Below are positions 23,593 through 34,486 of a stretch of 64,000 bases of DNA, one piece after another. How positions within the stretch are numbered: position 1 is the first letter of the stretch; every line of letters begins with the position of its first letter. The position numbers and the translations under genes are program-made. The stretch is from Vicugna pacos. Its lineage: Eukaryota; Chordata; Mammalia; Artiodactyla; Camelidae. The DNA is taken from contig NC_133023.1 of NCBI RefSeq assembly GCF_048564905.1, positions 74,868,453-74,932,452 on the forward strand. The letters run 5' to 3'. A model generated the notes under the pieces. It saw nothing but the letters and a program-made list of their open reading frames with translations. It made no database searches and was not told where the DNA came from.

Positions 23593-23832
23593 TCATCTTA
23601 CCCTCTTTGAAAAGCCAACTAAGTTGCCACCTACAACAATAAGCTTTTCCCCTCGCCTGAGTCAGAATGACTCTTTCCCTTCTTGCTACCATAATTTGAA
23701 CACTTAGCACCTTTGTGTCATGTTATAGTTTGTGATGTACACATATCTGTTTCAGGGAAATATTAGCTCCTTAAGAGTAGAAACTATCATTTGCCCAGAG
23801 TAAGTGTTCAGTAAACTTGTACTGAATTGAAG
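23593..23832 (+). mobile_element. L2 LINE 3' end, right part
   Basis: TTAGCTCCTTAAGAGTAGAAAC ... AGTAAGTGTTCAGTAAAC ... GTACTGAATTGA matches the L2 tail ('AGCTCCTTGAGGGCAGGGAC ... GTGCTCAATAAATG ... GAATGA'). Confidence 0.75.
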
Positions 23833-23868
23833 TATCCCCATAAAGTAACAGCAGCTTTATCCTCAAGA

Positions 23869-24067
23869 CCAGTGCTGCCCAACAGAATTTTCTGTGATGA
23901 TGGAAATATTCTATACCTGTGCTGTCCAATATACAATAGCCACTAGCTACATGTGGCTATTGAACACTTGAAATGGGGCTAGTGTGACTGAGGGACTGAA
24001 ATGTTAATTTTATTTAACTTTAGTCTAAATTTAAAATAGCCACATGGCTACGATTTTGGACAGTGTA
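23869..24067 (+). mobile_element. MER20-type hAT-Charlie MITE, near full length
   Basis: Starts CAGTGCTGCCCAACAGAATT, contains TTCTGTGATGATGGAAATATT, GCCACTAGCTACATGTGGC and ATTGAACACTTGAAATGGGG, and ends TTTTGGACAGTGTA. The two ends form the expected inverted CAGTGCTGTCC terminal repeat. MER20 copies are a known source of regulatory sites in placental mammals; nothing here shows such a role. Confidence 0.85.
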
Positions 24068-25214
24068 AACTATGACCATGCAGTGATTTAGTAGGTGTGT
24101 GAATTGGTCAGCTCTGTTAAGTATCCAGTAGTCCCCTATCGTCAAGTAGCATCTGAAAAATCAGTTGACTGGCAGGTTTTTCTTCCTTCTCCTGGCTAGC
24201 TTTACACTGAGCAGAGAAATCTTTCATCATAACTGTGTGGATATTCTCTGCTAAACAATATTTGGAGAATGACAACAAAGGAAGAAACCTTTGGCTCTGG
24301 TTCCAAACAGACTGGAATTTTATGGAAGGGAATATAATCTAAAAGTATTGGAACATTTTAGACTTTAAAAATATCTTACTCTATGAGGCTAGAAAGTAAA
24401 TTGTAATTAAACATTCAGCACTGGCTAGAACCTTGAATGGGTTCAGCACTTACTCAGTAAGGTAGCGTTCATTGCTCCAGTGTGTGTTACAGAGAGGCAC
24501 AGCTAGAGTGTTTTACGTGTCATCCACCTCTCAGAAGTGTACTGCTTATCACAGAGGAGCCCAAATGAAAGAGCAGGGGTGGCTCAGCATACACCAAGCC
24601 TCACAATCAGAGAAACAATTCAAAAGGCACAGCACAGTGAGTGGAGCCCACTGGTTCCTTTGAATGTGAAGGACAGTTCAACTTCCAGCTAGTGCTTGTG
24701 TGGGATGTGCTGAGAACCCGTATGGCCAGGGACATCCCAAACTCAGATAAAGTCCCTAATTCTGCTGCCTTAGTATCGTCACTCTGGCAGATTAGATCTT
24801 GTTTATAACCAAAGAGATTTCTAGGGGGCAAGAAGAGCTCTCTTTAGAGCAGGTTGACTATCAATATTTAGTTGAAAGATATGGCAAATTTGTAGGCACT
24901 GGTCTCAAAGATATTTCACTAGACGATTATCATTAGAAAGGGTTTTTTGACTGATATGAAAGCATTTTTGGCCTAGGAAGCTTTTCACAGATGCTCTTGG
25001 TACACAGAATATCTCCTTTCTGCCTACTTCCTCTACCTTGACTTACATTTATACTTACTGATGCATACTTGAGCTTCTAATGGGGGGGTGGGAAGCAAGT
25101 CTTAGGGAGGGACATTGAATTGGTACAAAGGGGTTGATGGAAGAAGTAAGGTGGGTGAGGAGGTTGGCAGATCTGATCTCTAGAAAATGTCCCGCTCTGA
25201 GAACTTGTTTTGAG
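24068..25214. other. Unassigned sequence
   Basis: About 1.1 kb with no repeat or exon that I recognise. 24430-24830 is GC-richer than average without any clear gene signature. Confidence 0.35.
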
Positions 25215-25360
25215 GGGGCCTATTAGGAGTCAGACAGGCCAGGGCTTACACCCTGGTTTTGCCCTTACTACCTCTGTGACTTGCAGCAAGCAACTTAATG
25301 ACTTTAGGATGGTAAAATGAGGCTAATAACAGTCCTTACCTGGCACAGTAATGGTAAGAA
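25215..25360 (+). mobile_element. MIR SINE
   Basis: AGTCAGACAGGCCAGGGC ... CCCTTACTACCTCTGTGAC ... AAGCAACTTAATGACTTTAGG ... AATAACAGTCCTTACCTG is a tRNA-derived MIR in sense orientation. Confidence 0.85.
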
Positions 25361-25399
25361 GTAAAAAAAGAATTCCCATAAGGCACTTAGCCTTTGTTA

Positions 25400-25527
25400 T
25401 TTGGACTATCATCGTCACTAGACTATAAGCTCCACAAAAGCCAAGGACCATGTCTGTCTTCTTCATCATTGTATCCTTGATGCTCGCCACATGTTGGGCA
25501 CATCGAATGACTACTTGAATGGTCAGG
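25400..25527 (+). mobile_element. L2 LINE, 3' end
   Basis: CTAGACTATAAGCTCCACAAAAG ... TGTCTGTCTTCTTCATC ... TTGGGCACATCGAATGAC: L2 tail. Confidence 0.8.
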
Positions 25528-26065
25528 GGAGAGAAGGCTAGAAGAAGACAGACCAGTTTAAGCCTATGTAAGATTCTGGAACAAAGAAGTAGTTTCAGGT
25601 GAAAACTGTGGTAGAGACTTGAGAAGGAGAAGATGCTCTCAGCACCCACAGTTTTGTGTGGCTCGTTGCCAGGGCTGGGAGGATCTGGAAGCAGCTGCCC
25701 TGGCATGTACATAGGACTCACGTGATGAGCAGTTGCAGTAAAGGAGGTTTATTGAGGGGATTAATGGGCATAGGATGTTGACAGTGGATGCCAGAGAACA
25801 GGAGGGATGACAGCTGATAGGTTCATTTATGGAAACTCCCCAAATCACTGGGCAAGTGTTTAAGAAGAGCTATATTTCCACAAACTGGTTGGAGCTTTCA
25901 TAATTTGGTTCTTAAAGTAAACTTGACATTATTTTGTAGCCACAGAATGGTAAGATCTAGAACAAGCAGGAACTCTATTGTCAAGTTGGTCTACCTTAAT
26001 AAAGTCATTTGCCAATATTTACAAAATTGTTTTAAAACTAAAGTTTCAGTATTGTAAAAGCACTG
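25528..26065. other. Unassigned; possible antisense LTR remnant near 25700-25830
   Basis: 25735-25760 has GTAAAGGAGGTTTATTGAGG, which read antisense gives an AATAAACC-like signal, but I could not match either end to a family. The rest is unrecognised. Confidence 0.3.
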
Positions 26066-26345
26066 GGAACCCCTTGACAAGGATATTGGTATCACCAACC
26101 ACCCCATCCTTGAAAACTCACCACTATGTGTGCTTTAATGATTTCTGCTTTTTGCTCCTTCTTTATTTTTCTTTTATCTATTTTTCTAAATTGTTACCTT
26201 TTTTCTCCACGTCTCATCTTTCTGGTTTTTCTATGCCTCACGACTTCCAATGTAGTATCTAGTAAAACCCTTAGGAGTTTCTTAGTTCCTCTACCCACCC
26301 TGTTACACTTAGGACTAAAGATGTTGCCAACCCTGTGGTAAAACA
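26066..26345 (+). mobile_element. L2-like LINE fragment (RT-side body), left part
   Basis: TATCACCAACCACCCCATCC ... ACTTCCAATGTAGTATCTAG ... CTCTACCCACCCTGTTACAC resembles an L2-type body. It resumes at 26790 after a 440-bp stretch that contains the AT microsatellite. Confidence 0.55.
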
Positions 26346-26698
26346 CTATTATATGGTAAATAAGTTTCAAACAGAATTTGATACTTATCCCATTTCCTTA
26401 TGAAGAGAGCAATTAGCAACTACTTAAATGTGTTAAATGAAGCTCCATGGCCTGAGAGGAATAACAAATATTCATCCAGTTTTTTATTGATGCAGAGTTG
26501 ACTTTTATAGCCTATACACTAGTATCCACATATTTTAAAGAAAGAAGAGCAAACAGAGAGAAACACAAATAGAAGTTAAAATTGGAGTGATGATTCAGGG
26601 AGGACTGGGACTAAAACAGAAGAGAACCTATATGTTACAGTTTGAAATTGAAGAGCACATCACTCCAGGGGCTTTGATAAGCATGTATATCCTTTTAA

Positions 26699-26701
<3 letters not shown>
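26346..26701. other. Unassigned interruption of the L2
   Basis: AT-rich sequence leading into the microsatellite; no recognised element. Confidence 0.35.
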
Positions 26702-26749
<48 letters not shown>

Positions 26750-26772
26750 TAATCTCAGATATATATATATAT
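26702..26772. repeat. (AT)n microsatellite
   Basis: About 70 bp of nearly pure alternating AT with two short interruptions (near 26742 and 26751-26760). Self-complementary, so it can extrude as a cruciform. Confidence 0.96.
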
Positions 26773-26789
26773 CTGTCTTTCCCTTAGGC

Positions 26790-27060
26790 TTCAGTGTCAC
26801 GTCTCTTTCTCTAGCTGAATGTCTCCAGGTCACCTCAAATTCAGCATGTTCAAAATGAGTATATCCTCTCCTCCTGCCCTAGTCTTCTCTCTTCCCTCAC
26901 TGAAAACTGCATCAGCCATACAAGTGGCCAAGGCCTCAAAGATTTTCATTATGCAAATCCAATTGCATCACTCTTTTCTAAAACCTTCAGTGCTTTGCCA
27001 TTGTCTTGGGATAGTGAGGCCCTATCATCTGTCCCCTGCCTACCTCTCTCCCCACTGTCA
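26790..27060 (+). mobile_element. L2 LINE (body to 3' half)
   Basis: GAATGTCTCCAGGTCACCTC, AATTCAGCATGTTCAAAATG, CATCACTCTTTTCTAAAACC and CATCTGTCCCCTGCCTACCTC follow the L2 order. It is cut at 27060 by the L1. Confidence 0.75.
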
Positions 27061-27750
27061 AATAAAAACCAAATCTGAACTTAGTAAGGAGAAACTTATG
27101 ACCCAGCAATCCCACTCCTGGGCTTATGTCCAGAGGAAACTCTAATTTGAAAAGATACATACACCCCAGTTTTCATAGCAGCACTATTTACAATAGCCAA
27201 GACATGAAAGCAAATAAATGTCCATCAATAGATGAATGAATAAAGAAGTTGTGGTATATTTATACAATGAAATACTACTGAGTCATAAAAAAGAATAAAA
27301 TAATGCCATTTGCAGCAACATGGATAGACCTGGAGATTGTCATATTAAGTGAAGTAAGCCAGAAAGAAGAAGAAAAATACCATATGATATCACTTATACG
27401 TAGAATCTAAAGAAAAAAATGGAGACAAATGAACTTACTTATGCAACAGACTCAGAGACAAAGAAAACAAACTTGTGGTTACCAGAGTGGGAAGGGTAGG
27501 GGGTGGAGAAGTAAACTGGGAGTTTGGGATTTGCAGATACTAACTACTACATATAAAACAGATAAACAGCAAGGTCCTACTGTATAGCACAGGGAGCTAT
27601 ATTCAATACTTTGTAATAGCTTATAATTGAAAAGAATATGAAAAGAATATATATGTGTGTGTGTGTGTATAACTGAATCAGTATGCTGTACACCAGAAAT
27701 TAATACAACATTGTAAATTGACTATACTTCAATTTAAAAAAAAAGATAAT
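27061..27750 (+). mobile_element. Young L1 tail, cetartiodactyl subfamily
   Basis: Sense L1 ORF2 C-terminus and 3' UTR: ACCCAGCAATCCCACTCCTG, AGCAGCACTATTTACAATAG, AAACTTGTGGTTACCAGAG, TACTGTATAGCACAGGGAG, a short (GT)n at 27652-27668, ACTGAATCAGTATGCTGTAC, AATACAACATTGTAAATTGAC and an A-rich tail. 5'-truncated, with no intact frame. Confidence 0.93.
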
Positions 27751-27911
27751 TGCAAGGGACAAAAGAACTATTGCAATAGAGAAAATGCTGTGTGAGGTCT
27801 GCCAGCCTCAAGAATTAAGCAAAAATGTTTCCCTTTTACAGAGGAGCAAACAGCTAGAAAGAACCGTTGTGGGGAAGTTGGATGAAAGGGTGCCCTAAGG
27901 GATAGTATGTA
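27751..27911. other. Unassigned spacer next to the inverted repeat
   Basis: Probably belongs to the same old element as the left arm (LTR-like wording), but it is not shared with the right arm. Confidence 0.3.
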
Positions 27912-28307
27912 GATCAGAGAATATTTTATCCTGAGGTCAGCCTGTTCTCAGGTGGCCGAGAAGGCTGTATTTCAGCTCAGGCTGTAGATGGGACAAGTTT
28001 AAGGACCTGGGGGAAGAACAGCATCTTAACCAAAGTTTGGTTAATAAGCGTATTATTGCTATTCATCGGTGGGTAGAAAACAGTTCAGCTAATTAATGAT
28101 GAGGCAAAGGAATGGGAATTTGGAGGGTCCATGTCTGGTCTTGTCTTATGTCTATAAAGGGGATCAGTGAGTCTTATCTAAGTCACATGACAAAGGCGGA
28201 TTCTTTGTAGTAAACCATTTCCTGGAACACAAAGGGTGGGGAAATTTTTTAACCTTCCCTGTTTTCCAGGAGCACAGAGGTCAGGTAAAACTCACCATTG
28301 TCACCAT
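27912..28307 (+). repeat. Left arm of a ~1 kb imperfect inverted repeat
   Basis: Matches the reverse complement of 28527-28941 in order at five places: ATCAGAG..CCTGAGGTCAGCCT..CTCAGG; AAGTTTAAGGACCTGGGG; AACAGTTCAGCTAATTAATG; GAGTCTTATCTAAGTCACATG; GGAACACAAAGG...CAGGAGCAC..ACTCACCATTGTCA. Identity is roughly 70% by eye. It could be two opposed LTRs or the long terminal inverted repeats of one DNA transposon. Confidence 0.8.
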
Positions 28308-28526
28308 ATTACTTGGTTCTCTCACCTTTTGTACTCTTTTTATTACAAGAAGGATGAACTTGAAATTCCTCATACAGGCATTAATCTGTATCATCACAGG
28401 CTAATATTTTCTACTCAAGCATCATTTATCTGGCTTGTTCCAACCCATCATTCAGAAAGGAGCTTATATATCACTGGACTGGGTGATTTTTTTTCTAACT
28501 CCCTAATAAAGACTGGTGTCCTACAA
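28308..28526. other. Central spacer of the inverted repeat
   Basis: About 220 bp between the arms, containing TTCCAACCCATCATTCAG and a CTAATAAAG motif. Not recognised. Confidence 0.4.
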
Positions 28527-28941
28527 TGTCTTCCCACTGACAGTGGTGAATGCTACCTGTGCCCGGTGCTCAGGGAAAGCAGCAACAATTAAGAAGTCCC
28601 CCTAGCCGTTTTGTGTTCCCAGAATTGGCTGATTGCAAAGGGCCACGCTTCTTACATGAGTTAGATAAGACCCACAGATCATCTTGTCATTTACCTGTGA
28701 CAACACAGACTCCCATTCTTTGTCTCATAAATGATTAGTTGAACTGTTTGTCCCCACTAATTAATCGGAACTAAATGTCCATTAATCTGACTTGATCAAA
28801 CTTTCATTAAGTTTCTTTCCTTTCCCCAGGCTCCTCAACTTTGACTCGCCCTCAGCCTGAGCCAGTGTACAGCTCCCTGTTAGTGGCCCCTCCTGAGGAT
28901 AGGCTGACCTCAGGGTAAAAGAGTCTCTGATTATTAAAGAA
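28527..28941 (-). repeat. Right arm of the ~1 kb imperfect inverted repeat
   Basis: Inverted partner of 27912-28307. The outer boundary (…GGTAAAAGAGTCTCTGATTATT) is sharp: similarity stops at the ATCAGAG motif on both sides, as at a true element end. Confidence 0.8.
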
Positions 28942-28944
28942 AAA

Positions 28945-29560
28945 CAAAGCCAGACACTAGTGAAAGGCAGTAAAGATAGATTGTATTCAATCGTCCTGCT
29001 GAAATAGGGGAGAGACCCCAGTGTAACCTGAGCTCAAATTTGATCTGTGCAGAAGTGACTGAGCATTTCAAATGGAGAATGAGGAAGTAGGTAGGGGGAA
29101 TGAGTGGGGGGCGGGGGTGCTCAAGCAGAGCCAGGGAAGTGAAAAATTGCCAAAACGTGGGTAAGTGCATTGATCATTTTAATGTGACTAGGCCACCTGT
29201 GTCTGCTAAGTGGTACTTATCAAAGTTAGGCTCCTACCCTCCCACAGAGACTAGGAGACAGGGGCCTTTATCCTTACTGAGGATTATTTTTCAAAGAAGC
29301 TCTCAGGTTCTTGAGAAAGACACGCTTCAGTTGTAGTAGCTACATATACAACTCAAAGGGAGAGAGGGAGGGTTTATAATTCTAAGATTTTTAAGTAAAT
29401 GCTTCTAAGTAAAGAGAAATGGGAGTAGGGGCTATAGTCAGGTTTTGGCTGGAACAAATAGTACATATTCTTAGCACCACTGAGCTTTCTCAGACAGGAA
29501 CTTAAGAGGGTTGGGGCATCATCCTAGGGGTGCTACCTTGTGTTGTTAGAAAGAATGCTA
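28945..29560 (-). mobile_element. LTR-like element (family unknown)
   Basis: Read on the minus strand it has a CCCCGCCCCCCACTCATTCC GC-box-like block, TCCATTTGAAATGC, a GGGTCTCTCCCCTATTTC block, a degenerate polyadenylation region and a GTGTCTGGCTTTGTTTTTC 3' end, the layout of a retroviral LTR. Target duplications are not identified. Moderate to low confidence. Confidence 0.5.
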
Positions 29561-29574
29561 GTGTTTGTTACAAT

Positions 29575-29856
29575 CTCTCTCTCTCTTTTTTTTTTTTTTA
29601 AATGTAAATTCTTTTTTTTTTTTTAAGTTGAAGTATAGTTGGTTTACAATGTTGTGTTACTTTCTGGTATACAGTATAGTGATTCAGTTACAAATATATA
29701 TATATTCCTTTTCATATTCTTTTTCATTATAGGCCATTACAAGATATTGAATCTAGTTCCCTGTGCTATACAGTAGGACTTTGTTGTTTATCTATTTTAT
29801 ATACAGTGGTGTATATGTTACAGTCTCTTAGTGTGGGGGCACTGGATGAAATCATT
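29575..29856 (-). mobile_element. Antisense young L1 tail
   Basis: Two T-rich runs, then AAGTTGAAGTATAGTTGG, TTTACAATGTTGTGTTAC, TTACAAGATATTGAATC, TTCCCTGTGCTATACAGTAGG and TTGTTTATCTATTTTATATAC: antisense cetartiodactyl L1 3' UTR. The double T tract suggests a tail interrupted by an A-rich linker. Confidence 0.88.
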
Positions 29857-30480
29857 TGTGCAGAGAATCTGAAACTCTCACAGGCCAAGATCTGTTACAG
29901 AAAAGACAGGCGAGTCAAGAAACAAGCACCACTCGGAGGGTTGGCGTACTCAGATGTATTACGCCGGCGGGCTCAGAGGGGCTTCTGCTCCGAAGCTCTG
30001 AGCCCCTCCAAGACGTGCGCATGAGGTTTTATAGGGTAAAGTACAAGCTTGGGGTATTCGGCCAAAAGGCATGGAACAGCTTTTGCAGCATTATCATCAC
30101 AAAATTGGAGGCGGGGAGGCAGCAAACCAACATTCCAAAGCCAGATATGCATCTTTGAAAATCCAGCTGGCTAGCAAAAAAACATGAACAGCAAACCAAC
30201 GCTAATTAACCTAGATTTACAAGTTAGTCCAGCAGAACTCAGATCAGTATTCCAATACTTAGACTTGTGAGTTATCTTGTTAGCCCAGCCCAGCCTCTCC
30301 TTCACATTCCTAGACCTGTGAGTTATCTTGTTAGACCAGCCCAGCTTTTCCTTTATAGATTGAGGCCTAGATGAGAATAGGGCTCCAAGAAGCCTGACTA
30401 AAGTTTGGTCAAGGAGAGCGTCTTTGGCATGATTCACTGCCTGATTGTGCCATTTCCATCGACTTTCCCACTCCCCCACA
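29857..30480 (-). mobile_element. Solo LTR of a gammaretrovirus-like ERV
   Basis: About 624 bp, TG at the plus-strand start and CA at the end. On the minus strand it begins TGTGGGGGAGTGGG; a TATAAAAC box lies at 30026-30033 and a GC-rich R/U5 (29930-30010) leads into TTGACTCGCC and TTTCAGATTCTCTGCACA, typical of gammaretroviral U5 ends. The U3 carries two ~51-bp tandem units at 30250-30300 and 30301-30351. No clean target duplication is seen. Confidence 0.82.
30250..30351 (-). repeat. Two tandem ~51-bp units in the LTR U3
   Basis: AGACTTGTGAGTTATCTTG and AGACCTGTGAGTTATCTTG, each followed by TTAG(C/A)CCAGCCCAGC; period about 51 bp. They resemble the duplicated enhancer units of gammaretroviral U3 regions. 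Confidence 0.85.
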
Positions 30481-30639
30481 CTCATGTCTTTCTAGATTTG
30501 TTCACTTCTCCTTGTAGAAGAAAAACCCTTTTCTGCCTGACCTCTGAGATGCTTTCAGTGGTCAGAGCATATCTCCTATTGGAATTGCTCTCCTTCCCCT
30601 ACTCGCAATAATCCTTTTGAATCACATCTCTCCTTCCCT

Positions 30640-30817
30640 AAGTCCAGATTTGTTTTTTATTTGACACCTTAGCACTCTGACACTTATTACCTTGTGATAA
30701 CTTGTTTCATGTCTGTGTTCCTATAAATTCCACAAGGGCAAGCACTGTGTTATTCAGCAGGTAGCATCAAATAGGTGCTCAATAAATATTTATTGACAGA
30801 AGGGTACCTGAGCAGAT
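30640..30817 (+). mobile_element. L2 LINE, 3' end
   Basis: ACAAGGGCAAGCACTGTG ... CAAATAGGTGCTCAATAAAT ... TTATTGACAG; canonical L2 tail in sense orientation. Confidence 0.85.
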
Positions 30818-31055
30818 ACTGTATTAAAAATGCATGTATAATTGCAAATACTTTGAACAGAGTTGTAGAATTCAGTTCCATACAATGGCTCTGTTATCAA
30901 CTAAAAGTTTTCAAGGGGACAGGGGATAAGTAATGGTGCTAGTAATTTCCTTTGAGAAAATTTGACTTTTTGTGTAACCAAAGATGACCAGAGACTGACA
31001 ATATTACCTTTGCCTCTTTCTTGTAGAAAGATGAAACTTGCCATTTTAGATTCTA
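30818..31055. other. Unassigned spacer
   Basis: Nothing recognised. Confidence 0.35.
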
Positions 31056-31628
31056 GGAGAGAAAAAACATTCCCTCTATCATCTTAGGATAAATGCCTAA
31101 GACCTGCAAATTAAACTGGCAAAAGACAGATTAACAGAATAAAAGACATGCAATTTTCATTGATGTTAATATTTTTATGTGTGTGTGTGGGGGGGGGGTC
31201 ACAGAAAAGAAGTAAAAGCACAAAAATGCAGTTAGACCCAAGAGCTTACATACCACTTTAACAAAGGGCAATAAATTGTGAAGGAGTGACTAGACAAGGA
31301 GGAGGACATTTGGGCTTTTAGTGTTATAAATTGTGGGAAGGTCACTAGGAAATATATGGGGTTACTAACAAAAGATAATGATTATTTTGGTAAGCACTGT
31401 TTATGCACACTTATCTTGGCATCAACTCCCCATCTCTGGTGAGTTACTCTCCCCTTTGGGATACAATGGGGCTACTTTTCTCATGGGGAATTTATACCCT
31501 GCTTTTAGCCAGATAGTGGGAGGGCAGAGGGCTCTTCTTGCATCTGCTGTTTCAAAATTGCCTTCAGATCAACATAACCCATTTGCCAAAGTGGTATATT
31601 TTGTGGTGGCATATTCTAATTCCCATCA
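31056..31628 (-). mobile_element. Solo LTR, window family A (copy 2)
   Basis: Shares with the other family A copies AAAGACAGATTAACAGAATAAAAG near the 3' end and TTGTGGTGGCATATTCTAAT..CCATCA at the 5' end. A (TG)(G)n tract at 31166-31198 lies inside it. Edges are approximate. Confidence 0.7.
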
Positions 31629-33699
31629 AAATCTTTGGTCATTTTCATAAGACAAAATTTGAAGATATATGTTTTGAGATATAGTTTGTTGTTGTTTCTT
31701 TTAATCAATGAGAAGATGTTTTTCAATTGTTTGTGGATTTAAAAAGTAAGCCAAAAAGATAAACTTTATTTTTGTTTCCTATCCTTTCCCAGTGAAATAG
31801 ACTCACACTTAACTGTATGCTTTGGTAAACTATTCAAATTAATCCCAAAGATTATATTTAAGGTAAAGAGCTATTTGCTGAGTATTTAACAGCCCACTAA
31901 GCTCATTGATCTCATTGGTATCATGGCTCAGTTTCCAGAGTGAGTTTAGTAATTAACAATGTAGATGACTTGCTACAGGCAAGATCTTTGCGTGTTGATG
32001 TGCTAGCTTTCTGCTCCCTTTTTAAGAGAGCTAATCACATTTGCATACTTTTTTCATTGTGAAGACCTTTATTGCTGCCTATAAACTTTTAAAATATCTT
32101 GAGCATAGCAACAACTTTGCTCAATAGTTCATAGTCTCAGTGCAGTCACATTTTAATTGTTAAATGAAAGCAGTGTTGCTGAACAGGAAATTTGGAGAAA
32201 AAGAAAGTCATTTCTATTTTGAAGGTAGTCAAAATTAAATAATTTAAAAGATTTACGAGTAAATGAAATGACATTACTTTGTTATTTAAACAATGCAAAG
32301 GATAGGAACTAGAATTATTCAATATGATGGTCAAGTTCAAGAAGCATAGTGTTCAGTTTTTTAATTGGATTCCTAGTGAAGAAGGCAAATTTAATTACAG
32401 GGCAGGAGGAAAGGAGAGTCACAGAAAGTCCCATACTGTATTTATAATCACAGGGACTGTTTACCTAACTTTTAATCCACTTACTCAGCCACTGTTTATT
32501 TTCAAGTTAACAAGATGATGGAGATTACTGGATATACTCAAAATGCACAGAACAAAGCCAACAGGTTCATAGGAAACAAATAGTTTGGGCTAGGTTTACC
32601 TAAGCTTTGGCAGAAAAATGAAAATGATGTCAGAATTTGAGTGGTAGTTTTAGACTTAGTTTTCCTACTAAAATGTGCCAATTAATACATTTTATTAGTA
32701 CATCACAATAATTTCAGAGTAATTTTTCACGACATAGCCAAGCATGGCTCAGGTAACTATAGTGGCTTAGGACAGATTGTCGGATGTCTAGACCTTCAGG
32801 TGACTGAGCCAACTTCAGGTTCTGCCAGAGCTCCAAGCAGAACTGTAACTACAAAATACAGCATTGTCCACCCAGAAAAGGAATTAGTAATGGAGAAAGA
32901 GAGAGAATAGGGGAGGGATTCCAATATGAGATACTGGGATATAACAATAGATGATCAAAGTACAATAATATGAGTTATATTAGAAGATCAAAGAAGCTGG
33001 GAGGTAGACAGCATTCCAGGAAATCTGCCACAATGTATGTGGGCTCTAGCTATGAAGCTAGGATTTGGGGCAGCAGGCAAATCCCAGAGATGCGCATTAC
33101 TGGTGAGAAAAAGAGGGCCCAGCCCTATGAAGAGCTAAGTATTAGGAATATTAACAGAACAGGGACTAAAGAAACAGCAGAAGCCTGTTTTCAGAACAGA
33201 GACATCAGATTCAGGCCAGACTAGTGGAAAGGTCACTCACAGCTAAGTGATGGGCTGGAAAAATCTTCATTTCCACTTGATTAAGGAAAAGGTTGGTCCT
33301 CTATTGTATGCTATGAAGGTCGATCAGTGAGACTGTGGGGAAATCAAGACCAAAAAAAGTAGAACAAGGCCAAGTCTGACATTCAGAACAGGAAACAAAA
33401 ACTCATGAAGGATTTAGAGTAAAGTCAAGTAAAGGGGTCTTTAATTGGTTAGATTTCATTAGCTGATATTTCATGAAAAAGATGGATGGGAATGCAGTGA
33501 ACTTGTGTAGAGGACCACCCCCTCACTTACACACTCACTTTCATTCCTCAAGGCCTATGCAGGTATCCCTTTCCTCCCTTGTTTCATTTGTTTTTCATCA
33601 TTGTTGTATCCATTCCCAACATTACGTACATAGGGGGCAATATTTTCCATGTTGACGCACTCTCTCAATGCTATATTTCTTCATGTTATTACTACCTTT
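31629..33699. other. Unassigned, about 2 kb
   Basis: No recognised repeat family, RNA gene or exon. Base composition is ordinary. Parts around 31870-32050 lack low-complexity features and could be ancestral unique DNA. Confidence 0.35.
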
Positions 33700-33953
33700 C
33701 TTTGCTCCCCCTTTACCAAAACAAACCTTAAAGTTGTCGATTCTTGCTGATTCTACTTCATTATCTTCTGTTCTCTCTTGAAATCACTCCAATCAGGTTT
33801 TTATCTCCACTGCTCCACTGAAGTAGCTCTTGGCAAGTTTACCAATGATCTCCATGTTCCTAAATCCTAAACTCAGTTCTCAGTCTTCATATTACTCACC
33901 TATGTGCTGCGTTTGACATAATTTGATTTCTTCCTCCTTGGCTTCTGGGAAAA
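33700..33953 (+). mobile_element. L2 LINE, RT-side body, left part
   Basis: CACTCCAATCAGGTTTTTATC, TTGGCAAGTTTACCAATGATC, TGTGCTGCGTTTGACATAAT and CTCCTTGGCTTCTGGG follow the L2 ORF2 order. The third segment includes the 'AFDTI' region of the RT domain. It is interrupted by a family A LTR. Confidence 0.75.
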
Positions 33954-34486
33954 TGTTGTCTCTGCAAGTTAGCCGAATTTGCCACCCTAAAATAGGCCAC
34001 TTTGGCGTCAAGATTATTTTGAGCTGAAGGCAACTGAGAAGAAGCAGATATAAGAAAAGCTCTCTGTCCTTCCTGTATTTGCCTAAAAGGAGGACACAAA
34101 TTTACAAAGGTGTTCCCCCTCCCCTCTTTATCAGGAAGGACAAAAGTTAATCACTGGAGAAAACTTTAGATCCTTAGCCTAGAGAAAGACCCAGAGGAAT
34201 CTACATAGCAAATTTTACTAAGCTGTATCCACCATTAGTTTCCCATATATTTGCCTTCTCATAATTTGCCTCCCTTCTCTGAAAACTTACGGTTCTTTGG
34301 TTAAGATGTTATATAAACCGCAGCTCTAGCCATCCTTTTAAATTATTCATCCCCGAGTTTCTCTTATACACATGAGATACATATGTTAATAAACTTGTTT
34401 GTTTTTCTTTTGTTAATCTGTCTTTTGTTACAGAGACCCAGCCAAGAGCCTAGAAGGGTAGAAGGGGAAAACATTTTTCTTTCTTT
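33954..34486 (+). mobile_element. Solo LTR, window family A (copy 3), inside L2
   Basis: The only sense copy of family A here. TATATAAACC TATA-like block near 34309, ATGTTAATAAACTTG (AATAAA at 34388) and TTTTGTTAATCTGTC with AGACCCAGCCAAGAGCC at the 3' side. It separates two parts of one L2. Confidence 0.78.

Noticed and set aside
24430-24830. GC-richer stretch as a possible exon or CpG island
   Set aside because: CpG is scarce, open frames are short on both strands, and no splice-site pair frames a sensible peptide.
25323-25721. 132-codon open frame on the minus strand
   Set aside because: Overlaps a MIR and an L2 tail; the predicted residues show no domain and the frame is explained by chance.
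28236-28592. 118-codon open frame on the plus strand
   Set aside because: Lies across the inverted-repeat arms and spacer; it is a by-product of repeat sequence.
30171-30485. 104-codon frame with an internal peptide repeat
   Set aside because: The repeat is the U3 tandem duplication of the LTR, read by chance as protein.
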